Source: CAXBNB01 sp049115735
GTDB lineage: Bacteria; Bacteroidota; Bacteroidia; Cytophagales; Cyclobacteriaceae
Assembly: GCA_049115735.1 (NCBI GenBank)
Contig: JAGDZP010000005.1
Location: 372,001-436,000, forward strand
Direction: 5' to 3'
Length of the DNA: 64,000 nucleotides
Part shown: positions 25,059 through 33,602 of the stretch, piece after piece
Layout of the letters: each line of letters begins with the position of its first letter
Numbering within the stretch: the first letter of the stretch is position 1
The notes under the pieces: generated by a model
The model's input: the letters and a program-made list of their open reading frames with translations, nothing else
Told to the model about the DNA's origin: nothing
Database searches by the model: none
Translations under genes and position numbers: made by a program

Positions 25059-25643
25059 ATGAAAAATTTAACAAACAATATATTTCAAGTATTAGTAGCA
25101 ACGCTTTTGGTATTTACACTTTCAAACTGCGGCGATGATGAACCGGTAGAGCCGCCCCATGAAGAGGAACTGATCACCACATTGAAAGTATTATTTACTG
25201 CTGCTGATGGATCAGGTGGCTCAGCCACAATGAGCTATTATGATGAAGATGGCGATGATGGACCTCTGAGCCCAGTCATCACTGGTGGAATTTTGAAGTC
25301 GAACATGGAATATTCGGTGTACGTTCAGCTGCTGAATGAATCAGAGACACCAGCAGAAGATGTTACTGAAGAAATCGAGGAAGAAGATAAGGAACACCAA
25401 TTCTTCTTTCAGGTTTCAAATGGTTTGGACTTGATCCACAGCTACAAGGATAAAGACGATGATAATAATCCAGTAGGCGTAGTAAATGAATTTAACACTG
25501 GTGCAGCTAGTACAGGTACCCTCACTGTAGTATTGAGGCATGAGCCTGACAAATCAGCTTCTGGTGTTTCTGCAGGAGACATCACTAATGCTGGCGGGGA
25601 AACGGATATTGAAGTGACGTTTGATGTAGTTATAGCGGATTAA
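25059..25643 (+). CDS. acidic lipoprotein downstream of TonB receptor
   Basis: A 194-residue lipoprotein. The ATG at 25059, four bases after the receptor stop, is chosen because it opens a lipoprotein signal with lipobox TLSNC (Cys at about residue 23); the longer frame from 25002 would overlap the receptor. The mature part is rich in Asp and Glu (CGDDEPVEPPHEEE, DVTEEIEEEDKEHQFF) and contains a beta-sandwich-like pattern. It is probably a surface or periplasmic partner of the receptor, co-transcribed with it. Acidic patches could bind cations; this is inference. Confidence 0.8.
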   Translation: MKNLTNNIFQVLVATLLVFTLSNCGDDEPVEPPHEEELITTLKVLFTAADGSGGSATMSYYDEDGDDGPLSPVITGGILKSNMEYSVYVQLLNESETPAEDVTEEIEEEDKEHQFFFQVSNGLDLIHSYKDKDDDNNPVGVVNEFNTGAASTGTLTVVLRHEPDKSASGVSAGDITNAGGETDIEVTFDVVIAD

Positions 25644-25649
25644 AAGAGT

Positions 25650-25684
25650 AAAAGGAGGAGGTTTATTAATCTCCTCCTTTTTTA
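25650..25684. terminator. bidirectional terminator
   Basis: A perfect stem, aaaaggaggag / ctcctcctttt, with a 10-base loop and a following T run. It separates convergent genes and has A/T tracts suitable for both strands. Confidence 0.9.
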
Positions 25685-25690
25685 TTTGAA

Positions 25691-28078
25691 CTACTCTGTT
25701 ACAGGTTTCAATCTGAGCAGATTATCCGATTGACGAATCTCTTCCTCATTCATCATCATCTTTCGGTACTCACCTTTCACATACATTTCGGCTTGATCAT
25801 CATAATGGTCACTGAATAGGTTACCTGAGTTTCCCGTGGGAAGGATACTCCAGCTGTTGTTCTCTACATCCGCAAAATCTACAATGCGCCTGGTAGAGGG
25901 CCCTGTTTTAACTGGATAAAGACCTCCGTCGAAAACATCAAATTTCAAGTTGTTTACAATTTTACGACTTCCTCCCACTGCGAATGGACCTACGTTAAAA
26001 TATTTCCTCAGCAACTCTACTTTTCCGAAAGCGTGGTTATGCTCCAGCGTATGCACCTTGCCCCATTGCCAGTCGTCCATGTCCTCTCCCAATTGATCGA
26101 CTAATTCAGCGACTCCCTCGTTTATGGCTGTCAGGAATATGTCTTCCCTGCTTTCTGTTTTATTTTCCGTCAATATGTTGTCCCACCATACCGTACTATC
26201 ATTGGCCATCAAGGGCTGGGTAGTCCGCTGGATCATGTGGGTTTCAAACAAACTCTTGAAGTCTTTTTCTCCCATTTCATCCATCATTGCTCCTTCCAGA
26301 ATCTTATATACCACTTTTGTGAAAATAGTCGCCGTTATGGATTTTTCATGGAAACTTCCGTCCCACCCGCCGAGTTTAGTTACGGCTGATTTGGCCTCCT
26401 GAGACAAGTCATCACTAGCTCCTATTACATTTAGTATTTCTTTGACAATTTCCGGTGCGTTTTCGGATTTCACATCCAGCGCCATTCGCTTTACATCTTC
26501 TACATCCAGCTTATCTTTCGCTTCTATCATGGAGATAATTCTTCTTGCCCTGTCTTCAGGAGCGTAGTGCCCTGGGTATGGTACACCCGATGCTGTTCTG
26601 GTTTGATTGTTGGCACTATAGACATAATCCCATGGTGGGTTCTCCGATTTTGGGTTTTCCGAAAAGTCCATAAAGCCCTCATAGTCATAAGCACCAGATT
26701 CACCATCTTTGATCAATGCCGAATTGGTGCTGTCGTTTCGTTGCAACAATTTGGCGGAAGCCCACCACGCAATGTTGCCTTCCCGGTCTCCATACATGAT
26801 GTTTAGTCCCGGCGCATGCACTTTGGAGGCTGTCTCTCTTGCGTCGCTCATTGAACTGGCATGACTAAGATTGTAAAGCATATCTACGTTCGGGCTTTCG
26901 ACTTGAGTGAATGTCCAATACAGGCTTATGGGGTCAGCACCTAAATCCAACACGTCATTGACTACAGGGCCATGTACAGTTGTTCGAATATCAATTTCCA
27001 CATTGCTACTGTCCTTTACCACAATGGTTTCGGTACGGTTATCAAAATCCAATTCCTCACCACGGTAGATATATTTATCAGGATTGGATGCTGATGTTTT
27101 TTCCTGAAAAAGGTCCATGTCATCATTGGTAAACATTGTCAGGCCTGTAGCAAACTCCCGCGAATGGCCAAGGACGGCAAAGGGGATTCCAGCCATGTGG
27201 TATCCGTAGAAAGAATACTCAGGTGTTTCCATATGCGCCTCGTACCAAACAGCTGGTTGGGAAAAGGCGATATGAGGATCATTTTCCAAAATAACCTTTC
27301 CAGACTTGGTCTTCTCCGGGCCCAGCACCCAACTGTTACTGCCATACCATACTGCGGTGGGCAATGTTTTGAGTACTTCACTCACATAGTTTGAGAGTTC
27401 TATCTCCGGTTCTATGTTTTCATAATTGGGAATGGTCAATGAATTGATGCCATTGCCCAAATCCATGGGCTCCAGGTACGCCGCACCCAATTCTTTATAA
27501 ATCTTGGTAAGCCTGGGTTCTATGCGTTGAGCGGCGGCAAAACTGAAGGACACATACCCCAGGGCGTTATTGATGTCGACGAGTGTAAAAGGGGTCTTGT
27601 CAATCCCGAGTATCGTGTATTCGATTGGAGTAGGGCCATTAGCCACAAATTGATTGATACCACTTAAGTAGGCATTTGCGGCTTTTCGAATCTTTGGATC
27701 ACCACTTGCCTCGAATGTTTCAACCAACTTCTCGGAATATGCATTCACTCCCAGGGTCTTGAAAAATCGGTCTGTTTTCACCATATCCCTCCCGAAGACT
27801 TCAGATAACCTACCTGGAATGATACGTCTGAATACCTCCATTTGAAAGAGACGATCTTGCGCATGCACATAACCCAATGCCAAGTAGCCATCTTCCTCAG
27901 ACTCGGCATAAATATGGGGAATGCCAAACTCATCAAAATAAACTTCTACCTCACCTGAGAGCCCCTCCAGGGTCAGGTTCCCAGAGTAGTTTGGTTTCAA
28001 ATGCTGAACATAAAAAAAGCCTCCGATTAGGCAGAAGACTATTAGGACCAAAATGGCCGGTGGGATTTTTTTGAGCAT
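25691..28078 (-). CDS. penicillin acylase family amidohydrolase
   Basis: A 795-residue Ntn-hydrolase precursor. The ATG at 28078 is preferred: it starts directly on an N-terminal membrane segment (MLKKIPPAILVLIVFCLIGG), whereas the frame from 28117 adds 13 unrelated residues. The alpha chain contains VYFDEFGIPHIYAE and GYVHAQDRLFQME. The autoprocessing site is WYGSNSW, making Ser247 the N-terminal nucleophile of the beta chain; FENDPHIAF-type sequence (LENDPHIAFSQPAVWY) follows. Such enzymes cut amide bonds of acylated compounds, including beta-lactams and acyl-homoserine lactones. The substrate here is unknown. It is periplasmic and membrane-anchored, with a MaoC gene 100 bp upstream on the same strand. 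Confidence 0.92.
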   Translation of the reverse strand: MLKKIPPAILVLIVFCLIGGFFYVQHLKPNYSGNLTLEGLSGEVEVYFDEFGIPHIYAESEEDGYLALGYVHAQDRLFQMEVFRRIIPGRLSEVFGRDMVKTDRFFKTLGVNAYSEKLVETFEASGDPKIRKAANAYLSGINQFVANGPTPIEYTILGIDKTPFTLVDINNALGYVSFSFAAAQRIEPRLTKIYKELGAAYLEPMDLGNGINSLTIPNYENIEPEIELSNYVSEVLKTLPTAVWYGSNSWVLGPEKTKSGKVILENDPHIAFSQPAVWYEAHMETPEYSFYGYHMAGIPFAVLGHSREFATGLTMFTNDDMDLFQEKTSASNPDKYIYRGEELDFDNRTETIVVKDSSNVEIDIRTTVHGPVVNDVLDLGADPISLYWTFTQVESPNVDMLYNLSHASSMSDARETASKVHAPGLNIMYGDREGNIAWWASAKLLQRNDSTNSALIKDGESGAYDYEGFMDFSENPKSENPPWDYVYSANNQTRTASGVPYPGHYAPEDRARRIISMIEAKDKLDVEDVKRMALDVKSENAPEIVKEILNVIGASDDLSQEAKSAVTKLGGWDGSFHEKSITATIFTKVVYKILEGAMMDEMGEKDFKSLFETHMIQRTTQPLMANDSTVWWDNILTENKTESREDIFLTAINEGVAELVDQLGEDMDDWQWGKVHTLEHNHAFGKVELLRKYFNVGPFAVGGSRKIVNNLKFDVFDGGLYPVKTGPSTRRIVDFADVENNSWSILPTGNSGNLFSDHYDDQAEMYVKGEYRKMMMNEEEIRQSDNLLRLKPVTE

Positions 28079-28178
28079 GTAATGTCGTTTTTGGGTGGGA
28101 AAAGATAAACACATCACGAGAGCATGCCAAAAAACAAGCTCAAATTAACCACAACTGAATTTGGTGCGACGGTGTTCC

Positions 28179-28586
28179 CTAAGGCAACTTCTCCTTATGC
28201 ATCATCTCTGACCAGCCGTCAATCACCATTTTTCCTCGTTCGAGTTCAAATATTTGCGTGGAGATTTTGGCGGTGTGTTTGCCTTCTCTGGTTTCAAGGA
28301 TTTCGAAGCGTGCCTCATATTCTTTTCCCGGGTAGATGGGTCTTTTGAATGACAAGCTTTGTCCCAGATAGATTGACCCATGACCAGGGAATTCTGTACC
28401 GATCACTTTTGAAAAAACCGCAGCGGAAAAAATACCGTGAACAATGGTCTGTTTGAATGGGGTTGTGGCTGCATATTCCTGATCCAGGTGTATAGGGTTG
28501 TCATCACCACTCAGTTTTGCGAATGCATCAACCTGCTCCTGTGTGATTACAAATTTTGATGTATAAGTATCTCCTTGTTTTAGCAT
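28179..28586 (-). CDS. MaoC-like (R)-specific enoyl-CoA hydratase
   Basis: A 135-residue single hot-dog-fold protein. The hydratase-2 motif with catalytic Asp and His is visible in SGDDNPIHLD (about residues 26-35), followed by IVHGIFSAAVFSKVIG, which packs the active site. It hydrates trans-2-enoyl-CoA to (R)-3-hydroxyacyl-CoA in fatty-acid or related metabolism. Full length for the family and cytoplasmic. It could also be a related acyl dehydratase of unknown chain specificity. Confidence 0.9.
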   Translation of the reverse strand: MLKQGDTYTSKFVITQEQVDAFAKLSGDDNPIHLDQEYAATTPFKQTIVHGIFSAAVFSKVIGTEFPGHGSIYLGQSLSFKRPIYPGKEYEARFEILETREGKHTAKISTQIFELERGKMVIDGWSEMMHKEKLP

Positions 28587-28750
28587 GTTCCAAAAGTAAG
28601 GACTGTATATTTAAATCGAAAAGCATTTTGCTTTAAGCTGTTACACCAACCAAACATAGTGTCGCTGTGTCAAGAGAGTTACATATAGGTGGGTGGGAGG
28701 AAAATTTAGCGGGCCGGGTGTTGGCCTTTTGGGGTGCAGCATTAAATTTT

Positions 28751-28978
28751 CTTGACCTTTTGTTTTCCCGATTCATGTTCGGGACAGGCTGTTTTTGGGT
28801 CAAGCCAAAAATGAAAAGCCTGTCCGGCTTGAGGACAAAAAAGTAAATACCTATTTTTACTCAATAGAGAATCACATGTTTTTTAACATGTCTCTCTAGT
28901 AAATTCCTCTATAACATATGTCAAACGAAAACTTTTGCATGAAGCTTATTCACCCTCCTGCACCTCCCTCAAGGGAGG
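28751..28978. repeat. nested inverted repeats in the MaoC-polA gap
   Basis: The divergent 462-bp gap (28587-29048) has no gene. It holds cttgacc (28751) with ggtcaag (28798), tcccga/tcggga (28766-28784), acaggct (28784) with agcctgt (28817), acatgtt-tttt-aacatgt (about 28874-28891) and cctccc-tcaa-gggagg (28963-28978). The interlocked pairs suggest a structured dispersed repeat. One hairpin lies about 70 bp before polA. Confidence 0.5.
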
Positions 28979-29048
28979 AATATATGCGTTTTTGCTTGAC
29001 ATTAATAAGTAACCAAAACGATTCGGAATTTCCATTTTAGCTGATCTT

Positions 29049-31868
29049 ATGAGCAAACCAGAAAAAAAACTATTTCTACTAGACGCAATGGCCTTGATTT
29101 ACAGGGCGCATTTTGCCTTTTCTAAAAATCCAAGAATCAATTCGAAAGGGATGAATACCAGTGCGGTCTTCGGTTTTGTCAATTCCCTTCTGGAGATTTT
29201 GAGAAAGCAAAAACCTACGCATATTGCAGTGGCCTTCGATACCAGTGCGCCTACTTTTCGCCATGTAGAATTTCCTGAATATAAGGCCCAAAGAGAAGAA
29301 ACTCCAGAGGATATCCGTACTGCCATCCCAATCATCAAAGATGTGATCAAAGCCTTCAACATTCCTGTGTTGCAGCTGGACGGGTTTGAGGCCGATGATA
29401 TCATTGGGACGTTTGCAAAAGTGGCTGCAAGAAAAGACTTTGAGGTTTTCATGATGACGCCTGATAAAGATTATGCCCAGCTCGTGGAAGAACACATTTA
29501 CCTCTACAAACCGGCATACATGGGCAATGGCGTGGATGTACTTGGTATTCCGGAAGTATTGGCAAAGTTTGATATTGAAAATGTCGATCAGGTGAGGGAT
29601 ATACTCGGGTTGCAGGGTGATGCTGTGGACAACATCCCCGGAATTCCTGGCGTGGGTGCCAAGACCGCCGTGAAATTTCTGAAAGCTTACGGTACTGTAG
29701 AAGGATTGTTGGAGAACACTCACGAGCTGAAAGGCAAGATGAAAGAGAAGGTGGAGGAGTTCGGTCATCAAGGTGTGTTGTCAAAGCAATTGGCAACTAT
29801 TAAGATCGATGTGCCCCTGGATTTTGAAGAAGAAAACCTGAAGCATGTCGACCCGAATGAAGCCAAAATAAGGGAGATATTTGAAGAGTTGGAATTTAGA
29901 ACTACTCTTAAAAGGTTGTTTGGCGATGGTGGTGGGGAACCCGCTAGCACCACTTCTGCACCAGCTAAAAAAGAAAAAGCCAAAGCTGCAGATTCTCAGC
30001 TCGGCCTTTTCGCAGCAGCCGAGCCAAGCGAATCAATTTCAACTCAACCAACAGAAAGAAAATCTCTTGACAATACTGAGCATGACTACTATCTGGTAGA
30101 TACAGAAGAGTCTATGAAATCGTTGGTGAAATACTTGTCTATACAGGAGGAGTTTTGCTTCGATACGGAAACAACCAGTGTTAATCCAGAGGAGGCTGAA
30201 TTGGTCGGTATTGCCTTCTCATATGTTCCTGGAGAAGCCTACTATGTTGCCGTACCCAATGACAGGAAGGAGGCTCAGAAGATAGCCGATTTATTCAAGG
30301 GTGTTTTGGAGAATGAAAGCATCATAAAAATTGCTCATAACCTGAAGTATGACATGCAGGTGATGAAAAACTACGGAGTGGATGTTCAAGGAAAAATGTT
30401 TGATACCATGCTCGCTCATTATCTACTTGACCCTGAGACCAAGCACAAAATGGATGCTCTTGCAGAGACAATGCTCAACTACACGCCTGTTCCCATTGAA
30501 GACTTGATAGGCAGTGGTAAAAATCAAAAAAACATGCGCGATATTGATTTGAATATTGTGACTGAATATGCCGCAGAAGATGCGGACATCACCCTGCAAC
30601 TGAAGCATCTTTTGGCTCCTAAAATTGAAGAACAGGATTTTTCCAAATTACTGCATGATGTAGAAGAGCCATTGTCTGTGGTACTGGCTGATATGGAATA
30701 CAACGGAGTGAAGATTGATACTCATGTGTTGAAGGTAATGTCTAAGGAACTGAATGAGTTAAGTGTCACGGCACAAGCCAAAGTATTTGAATTGGCCGGG
30801 CAGGAATTCAATCTCAGTTCGCCGAAACAACTGGGAGAAATTCTTTTTGACAAAATGAAATTGGTGGACAAACCAAAAAAGACCAAAACCGGGCAATACG
30901 CCACGGGTGAGGACATTTTGTCAAAACTGGCCAAGGAGCACGAAATTGTAGACAGCATTCTTGAATTCAGAGAATACCAAAAACTCAAGTCTACTTATGT
31001 AGATGCCTTACCGAAACTATTGAGCAAAAAAGATGGGCTGATTCATACGGATTATCGCCAGGCTGTTGCTGCTACCGGAAGGCTGAGCTCCAACAACCCA
31101 AATCTGCAAAACATACCTATTCGTACTGCCAAGGGTAGAGAAATAAGGAAAGCATTTATTCCAAGAGGTGAAGAATACAAAATATTCTCAGCGGATTACT
31201 CGCAAATTGAACTAAGGATCATTGCTGCCTTTGCGGGAGATGAAAGCATGATTGAGGCTTTTAAAAATGGCCGGGACATTCATTCAACCACGGCATCAAA
31301 AGTCTTCAGAGTACCTATGGAGGAAATGACGCCCGACATTCGGAGGAAGGCTAAGGAAGTAAATTTCGGTTTGATTTATGGTATCTCTGCTTTTGGATTG
31401 TCTCAAAACATAGGGATATCACGAACAGAAGCCGCTGAAATTATTGAAGCGTATTTCACAGAATTTCCAGCCATCAAGCGATATATGGACGACTCTATAA
31501 ATAAGGCCAAGGAATTGGAGTATGTAGAAACTATTTTGGGGAGAAGAAGATATCTACGTGATATCAATTCAAGAAATGCAACTGTACGTGGTTATGCAGA
31601 AAGAAATGCTATCAACGCTCCGATTCAGGGAAGTGCGGCAGATATGATAAAGGTGGCCATGATCAACATTCATAAATGGATGAAATCTGAAAACCTAAAA
31701 TCGAAAATGATCATGCAGGTACATGATGAATTGGTTTTTGATGCTCATCAGGGTGAGTTGGATATATTGAAGCCTAAGGTTGAAGAATTAATGAAGACAG
31801 CCTTACCACTAGATGTACCAATGGAAGTGGGCATGGGTATAGGAGAGAATTGGTTGGAGGCGCATTAA
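29049..31868 (+). CDS. polA: DNA polymerase I
   Basis: A 939-residue repair and Okazaki-fragment polymerase. N-terminal 5'-3' exonuclease (about 1-290: LLDAMALIYRAHFAF, DGFEADDIIGTFAK, GLQGDAVDNIPGIPGVGAKT). The middle 3'-5' exonuclease keeps its acidic residues (FDTETTSVNPEEAE, HNLKYDMQVM, YAAEDADIT), so proofreading is probably active. The polymerase domain has motif A DYSQIELRI, motif B RRKAKEVNFGLIYG and motif C QVHDELVFD. Full length. It converges with a tiny lipoprotein gene, overlapping it by four bases. Confidence 0.98.
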   Translation: MSKPEKKLFLLDAMALIYRAHFAFSKNPRINSKGMNTSAVFGFVNSLLEILRKQKPTHIAVAFDTSAPTFRHVEFPEYKAQREETPEDIRTAIPIIKDVIKAFNIPVLQLDGFEADDIIGTFAKVAARKDFEVFMMTPDKDYAQLVEEHIYLYKPAYMGNGVDVLGIPEVLAKFDIENVDQVRDILGLQGDAVDNIPGIPGVGAKTAVKFLKAYGTVEGLLENTHELKGKMKEKVEEFGHQGVLSKQLATIKIDVPLDFEEENLKHVDPNEAKIREIFEELEFRTTLKRLFGDGGGEPASTTSAPAKKEKAKAADSQLGLFAAAEPSESISTQPTERKSLDNTEHDYYLVDTEESMKSLVKYLSIQEEFCFDTETTSVNPEEAELVGIAFSYVPGEAYYVAVPNDRKEAQKIADLFKGVLENESIIKIAHNLKYDMQVMKNYGVDVQGKMFDTMLAHYLLDPETKHKMDALAETMLNYTPVPIEDLIGSGKNQKNMRDIDLNIVTEYAAEDADITLQLKHLLAPKIEEQDFSKLLHDVEEPLSVVLADMEYNGVKIDTHVLKVMSKELNELSVTAQAKVFELAGQEFNLSSPKQLGEILFDKMKLVDKPKKTKTGQYATGEDILSKLAKEHEIVDSILEFREYQKLKSTYVDALPKLLSKKDGLIHTDYRQAVAATGRLSSNNPNLQNIPIRTAKGREIRKAFIPRGEEYKIFSADYSQIELRIIAAFAGDESMIEAFKNGRDIHSTTASKVFRVPMEEMTPDIRRKAKEVNFGLIYGISAFGLSQNIGISRTEAAEIIEAYFTEFPAIKRYMDDSINKAKELEYVETILGRRRYLRDINSRNATVRGYAERNAINAPIQGSAADMIKVAMINIHKWMKSENLKSKMIMQVHDELVFDAHQGELDILKPKVEELMKTALPLDVPMEVGMGIGENWLEAH

Positions 31869-32005
31869 GAGAGCCCGGTCGAATCCAATTTCTGATATTG
31901 GACCTCAATATGAGCCTTCTTTTTCTTCTTGGCACCTGATCTGAACGGAGAGATTACGCCACAAGAAGAGAGACATAGTAGCAGGAATAGAGCAACAATT
32001 TTCAT
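31865..32005 (-). CDS. 46-residue lipoprotein
   Basis: On the minus strand the frame MKIVALFLLLCLSSCGVISP continues with a basic stretch (GAKKKKKAH) and ends QKLDSTGLS. Residues 1-14 form a lipoprotein signal with lipobox LSSC, so the mature peptide is about 32 residues, anchored in the envelope. Its stop codon overlaps the end of polA. An upstream gap and a clean signal support a real gene. Function unknown; very small basic lipoproteins of this kind are common and poorly described in Bacteroidota. Confidence 0.65.
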   Translation of the reverse strand: MKIVALFLLLCLSSCGVISPFRSGAKKKKKAHIEVQYQKLDSTGLS

Positions 32006-32086
32006 GATGTTTCATATTTGATTGACCAGATGATAACTTTTATCTCTCAAAAAAATTATTCTAGAGACGAATTAATCATTTGCAAA

Positions 32087-32117
32087 TAAAAAAAGCGAGC
32101 TGATTTCTCAACTCGCC
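32087..32117 (-). terminator. terminator of the proS-nfeD-floA operon
   Basis: On the minus strand gcgag (32112-32116) pairs with ctcgc (32095-32099), followed by seven T residues. It starts about 23 bp beyond the floA stop. Confidence 0.85.
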
Positions 32118-32139
32118 TTAATCTCTCAAAGAGTAGAAA

Positions 32140-33126
32140 TTACTTATCAGATTTTTTTGATCCTCCTGATTTCGGTTTGGAGATTGACTCCCGCATATCA
32201 GTATCGGCCTGGATATTCTCCATTTTGTAGTAATCCATTATTCCCAGGTTACCACTACGGAATGCATCGGCAATCGCTTTCGGAATTTCGGCTTCTTCCA
32301 AAATTACCTTAGCCCGTGCGTCCTGAGCTTTTGCAATCATTTCTTGTTCAGCTGCTACTGCCATTGCCCTTCTTTCTTCTGCCTTAGCCTCTGCTACTTT
32401 CAGGTCGGCTGCAGCCTGATCAGTTTGAAGATCGGCTCCAATGTTTTTACCCACATCTACATCAGCAATATCGATAGACAAGATCTCAAATGCCGTACCG
32501 GCATCTAGTCCTCTGGATAGTACCAACTTAGAGATTTTATCTGGATTCTCAAGCACTTCTTTATGTGTCATAGCGGATCCAATAGATGTTACGATACCCT
32601 CACCAACTCTGGCCAAAATCGTGTCTTCACCAGCACCACCGACTAATTGAGCGAGGTTTGCTCTTACGGTAACTCTTGCTACTGCTATAAGCTGAATTCC
32701 GTCGGAAGCAACCGCGGCTACCCTTGGAGTTGTAATTACTTTTGGATTAACCGAAATCTGTACCGCTTCAAATACGTCTCTTCCCGCAAGGTCAATAGCT
32801 GCCGCCTGGTTAAAGTCCAGCGCAATATTTGCCTTTTCTGCAGAGATTAAAGCTTTAATCACTGAAGGAACATGTCCTCCGGCTAAATAATGAGTTTCAA
32901 GCTCATTAGAGGTCACGTTGATGCCTGCTTTGGTCGCAGTGATCAATGAGTTAACAACTACTGATGGCGGTACTTTTCTGATTCTCATGAACACAAGTTC
33001 CAATAGTCCGACACGTACATTAGAAAATTGAGCTGTGATCCAGAGATTGACCGGAACAAAATAGAGGAATACGAAAAAGAAAATGATCCCTCCAAATACT
33101 GCTATTAATAATAAGGTTATGTTCAT
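32140..33126 (-). CDS. floA: flotillin-like protein FloA
   Basis: A 328-residue membrane scaffold protein of functional membrane microdomains. The N-terminus holds a hydrophobic hairpin (about residues 3-28), then the characteristic FloA/UPF0365 sequence (MRIRKVPPSVVVNSLITATK, GRDVFEAVQISVNPKVI) and an SPFH-like region. A long Ala/Glu-rich helical stretch follows (AEAKAEERRAMAVAAEQEMI), and the C-terminus contains GNLGIMDYYKMENIQADTDM. It overlaps nfeD by four bases; flotillin-NfeD pairs are a known conserved module. Confidence 0.95.
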   Translation of the reverse strand: MNITLLLIAVFGGIIFFFVFLYFVPVNLWITAQFSNVRVGLLELVFMRIRKVPPSVVVNSLITATKAGINVTSNELETHYLAGGHVPSVIKALISAEKANIALDFNQAAAIDLAGRDVFEAVQISVNPKVITTPRVAAVASDGIQLIAVARVTVRANLAQLVGGAGEDTILARVGEGIVTSIGSAMTHKEVLENPDKISKLVLSRGLDAGTAFEILSIDIADVDVGKNIGADLQTDQAAADLKVAEAKAEERRAMAVAAEQEMIAKAQDARAKVILEEAEIPKAIADAFRSGNLGIMDYYKMENIQADTDMRESISKPKSGGSKKSDK

Positions 33127-33602
33127 TTTGAAATATTGTTTAATTCTACAATTATTTTATTGCCTTCCAGCTTGACAATTTTTATAGCTTGTTTTTCAGT
33201 GATAAAATTTCCGTGAGAAACAACTTCGTATTCTTTGTCACTAAAATTGGCTTTGCCAACTGGTTTGAGTGAAGAAACCGACTCTCCCACATCACCAACT
33301 TTCAGTTCTACAGTCAGACCTTCGTTAACTTTTGATTTTATGGCTGTTTTATTGGCAAACTTTTTCCATGCTCCTGATTTAAAACTAAGAAAAATACCAG
33401 CAAAGGCCAAAGTGACAGAAGAAACCAAAACGATATTGCCGGTAGTATTGCCGAAATAGTCGTAACCTAAATAGATTCCATATCCCCCTAAGGCAAAACC
33501 CAGAATTCCTACGATTGTAGTTCCTGGTATGAATATAATTTCCACGATGATCAGGCCAATGCCAATCACAACCAAAGAAACTATGGTCAACCATTCAATC
33601 AT
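33123..33602 (-). CDS. NfeD family membrane protein
   Basis: A 159-residue protein with three or four transmembrane segments (about residues 4-85: WLTIVSLVVIGIGLIIVEII) and a C-terminal OB-fold domain (VGDVGESVSSLKPVGKANF, then EYEVVSHGNFI). The short form lacks the N-terminal protease domain of long NfeD proteins. It partners with the flotillin encoded next, whose start overlaps its stop. Its start codon directly follows the proS stop, so all three genes are one transcript. Confidence 0.93.
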   Translation of the reverse strand: MIEWLTIVSLVVIGIGLIIVEIIFIPGTTIVGILGFALGGYGIYLGYDYFGNTTGNIVLVSSVTLAFAGIFLSFKSGAWKKFANKTAIKSKVNEGLTVELKVGDVGESVSSLKPVGKANFSDKEYEVVSHGNFITEKQAIKIVKLEGNKIIVELNNISK

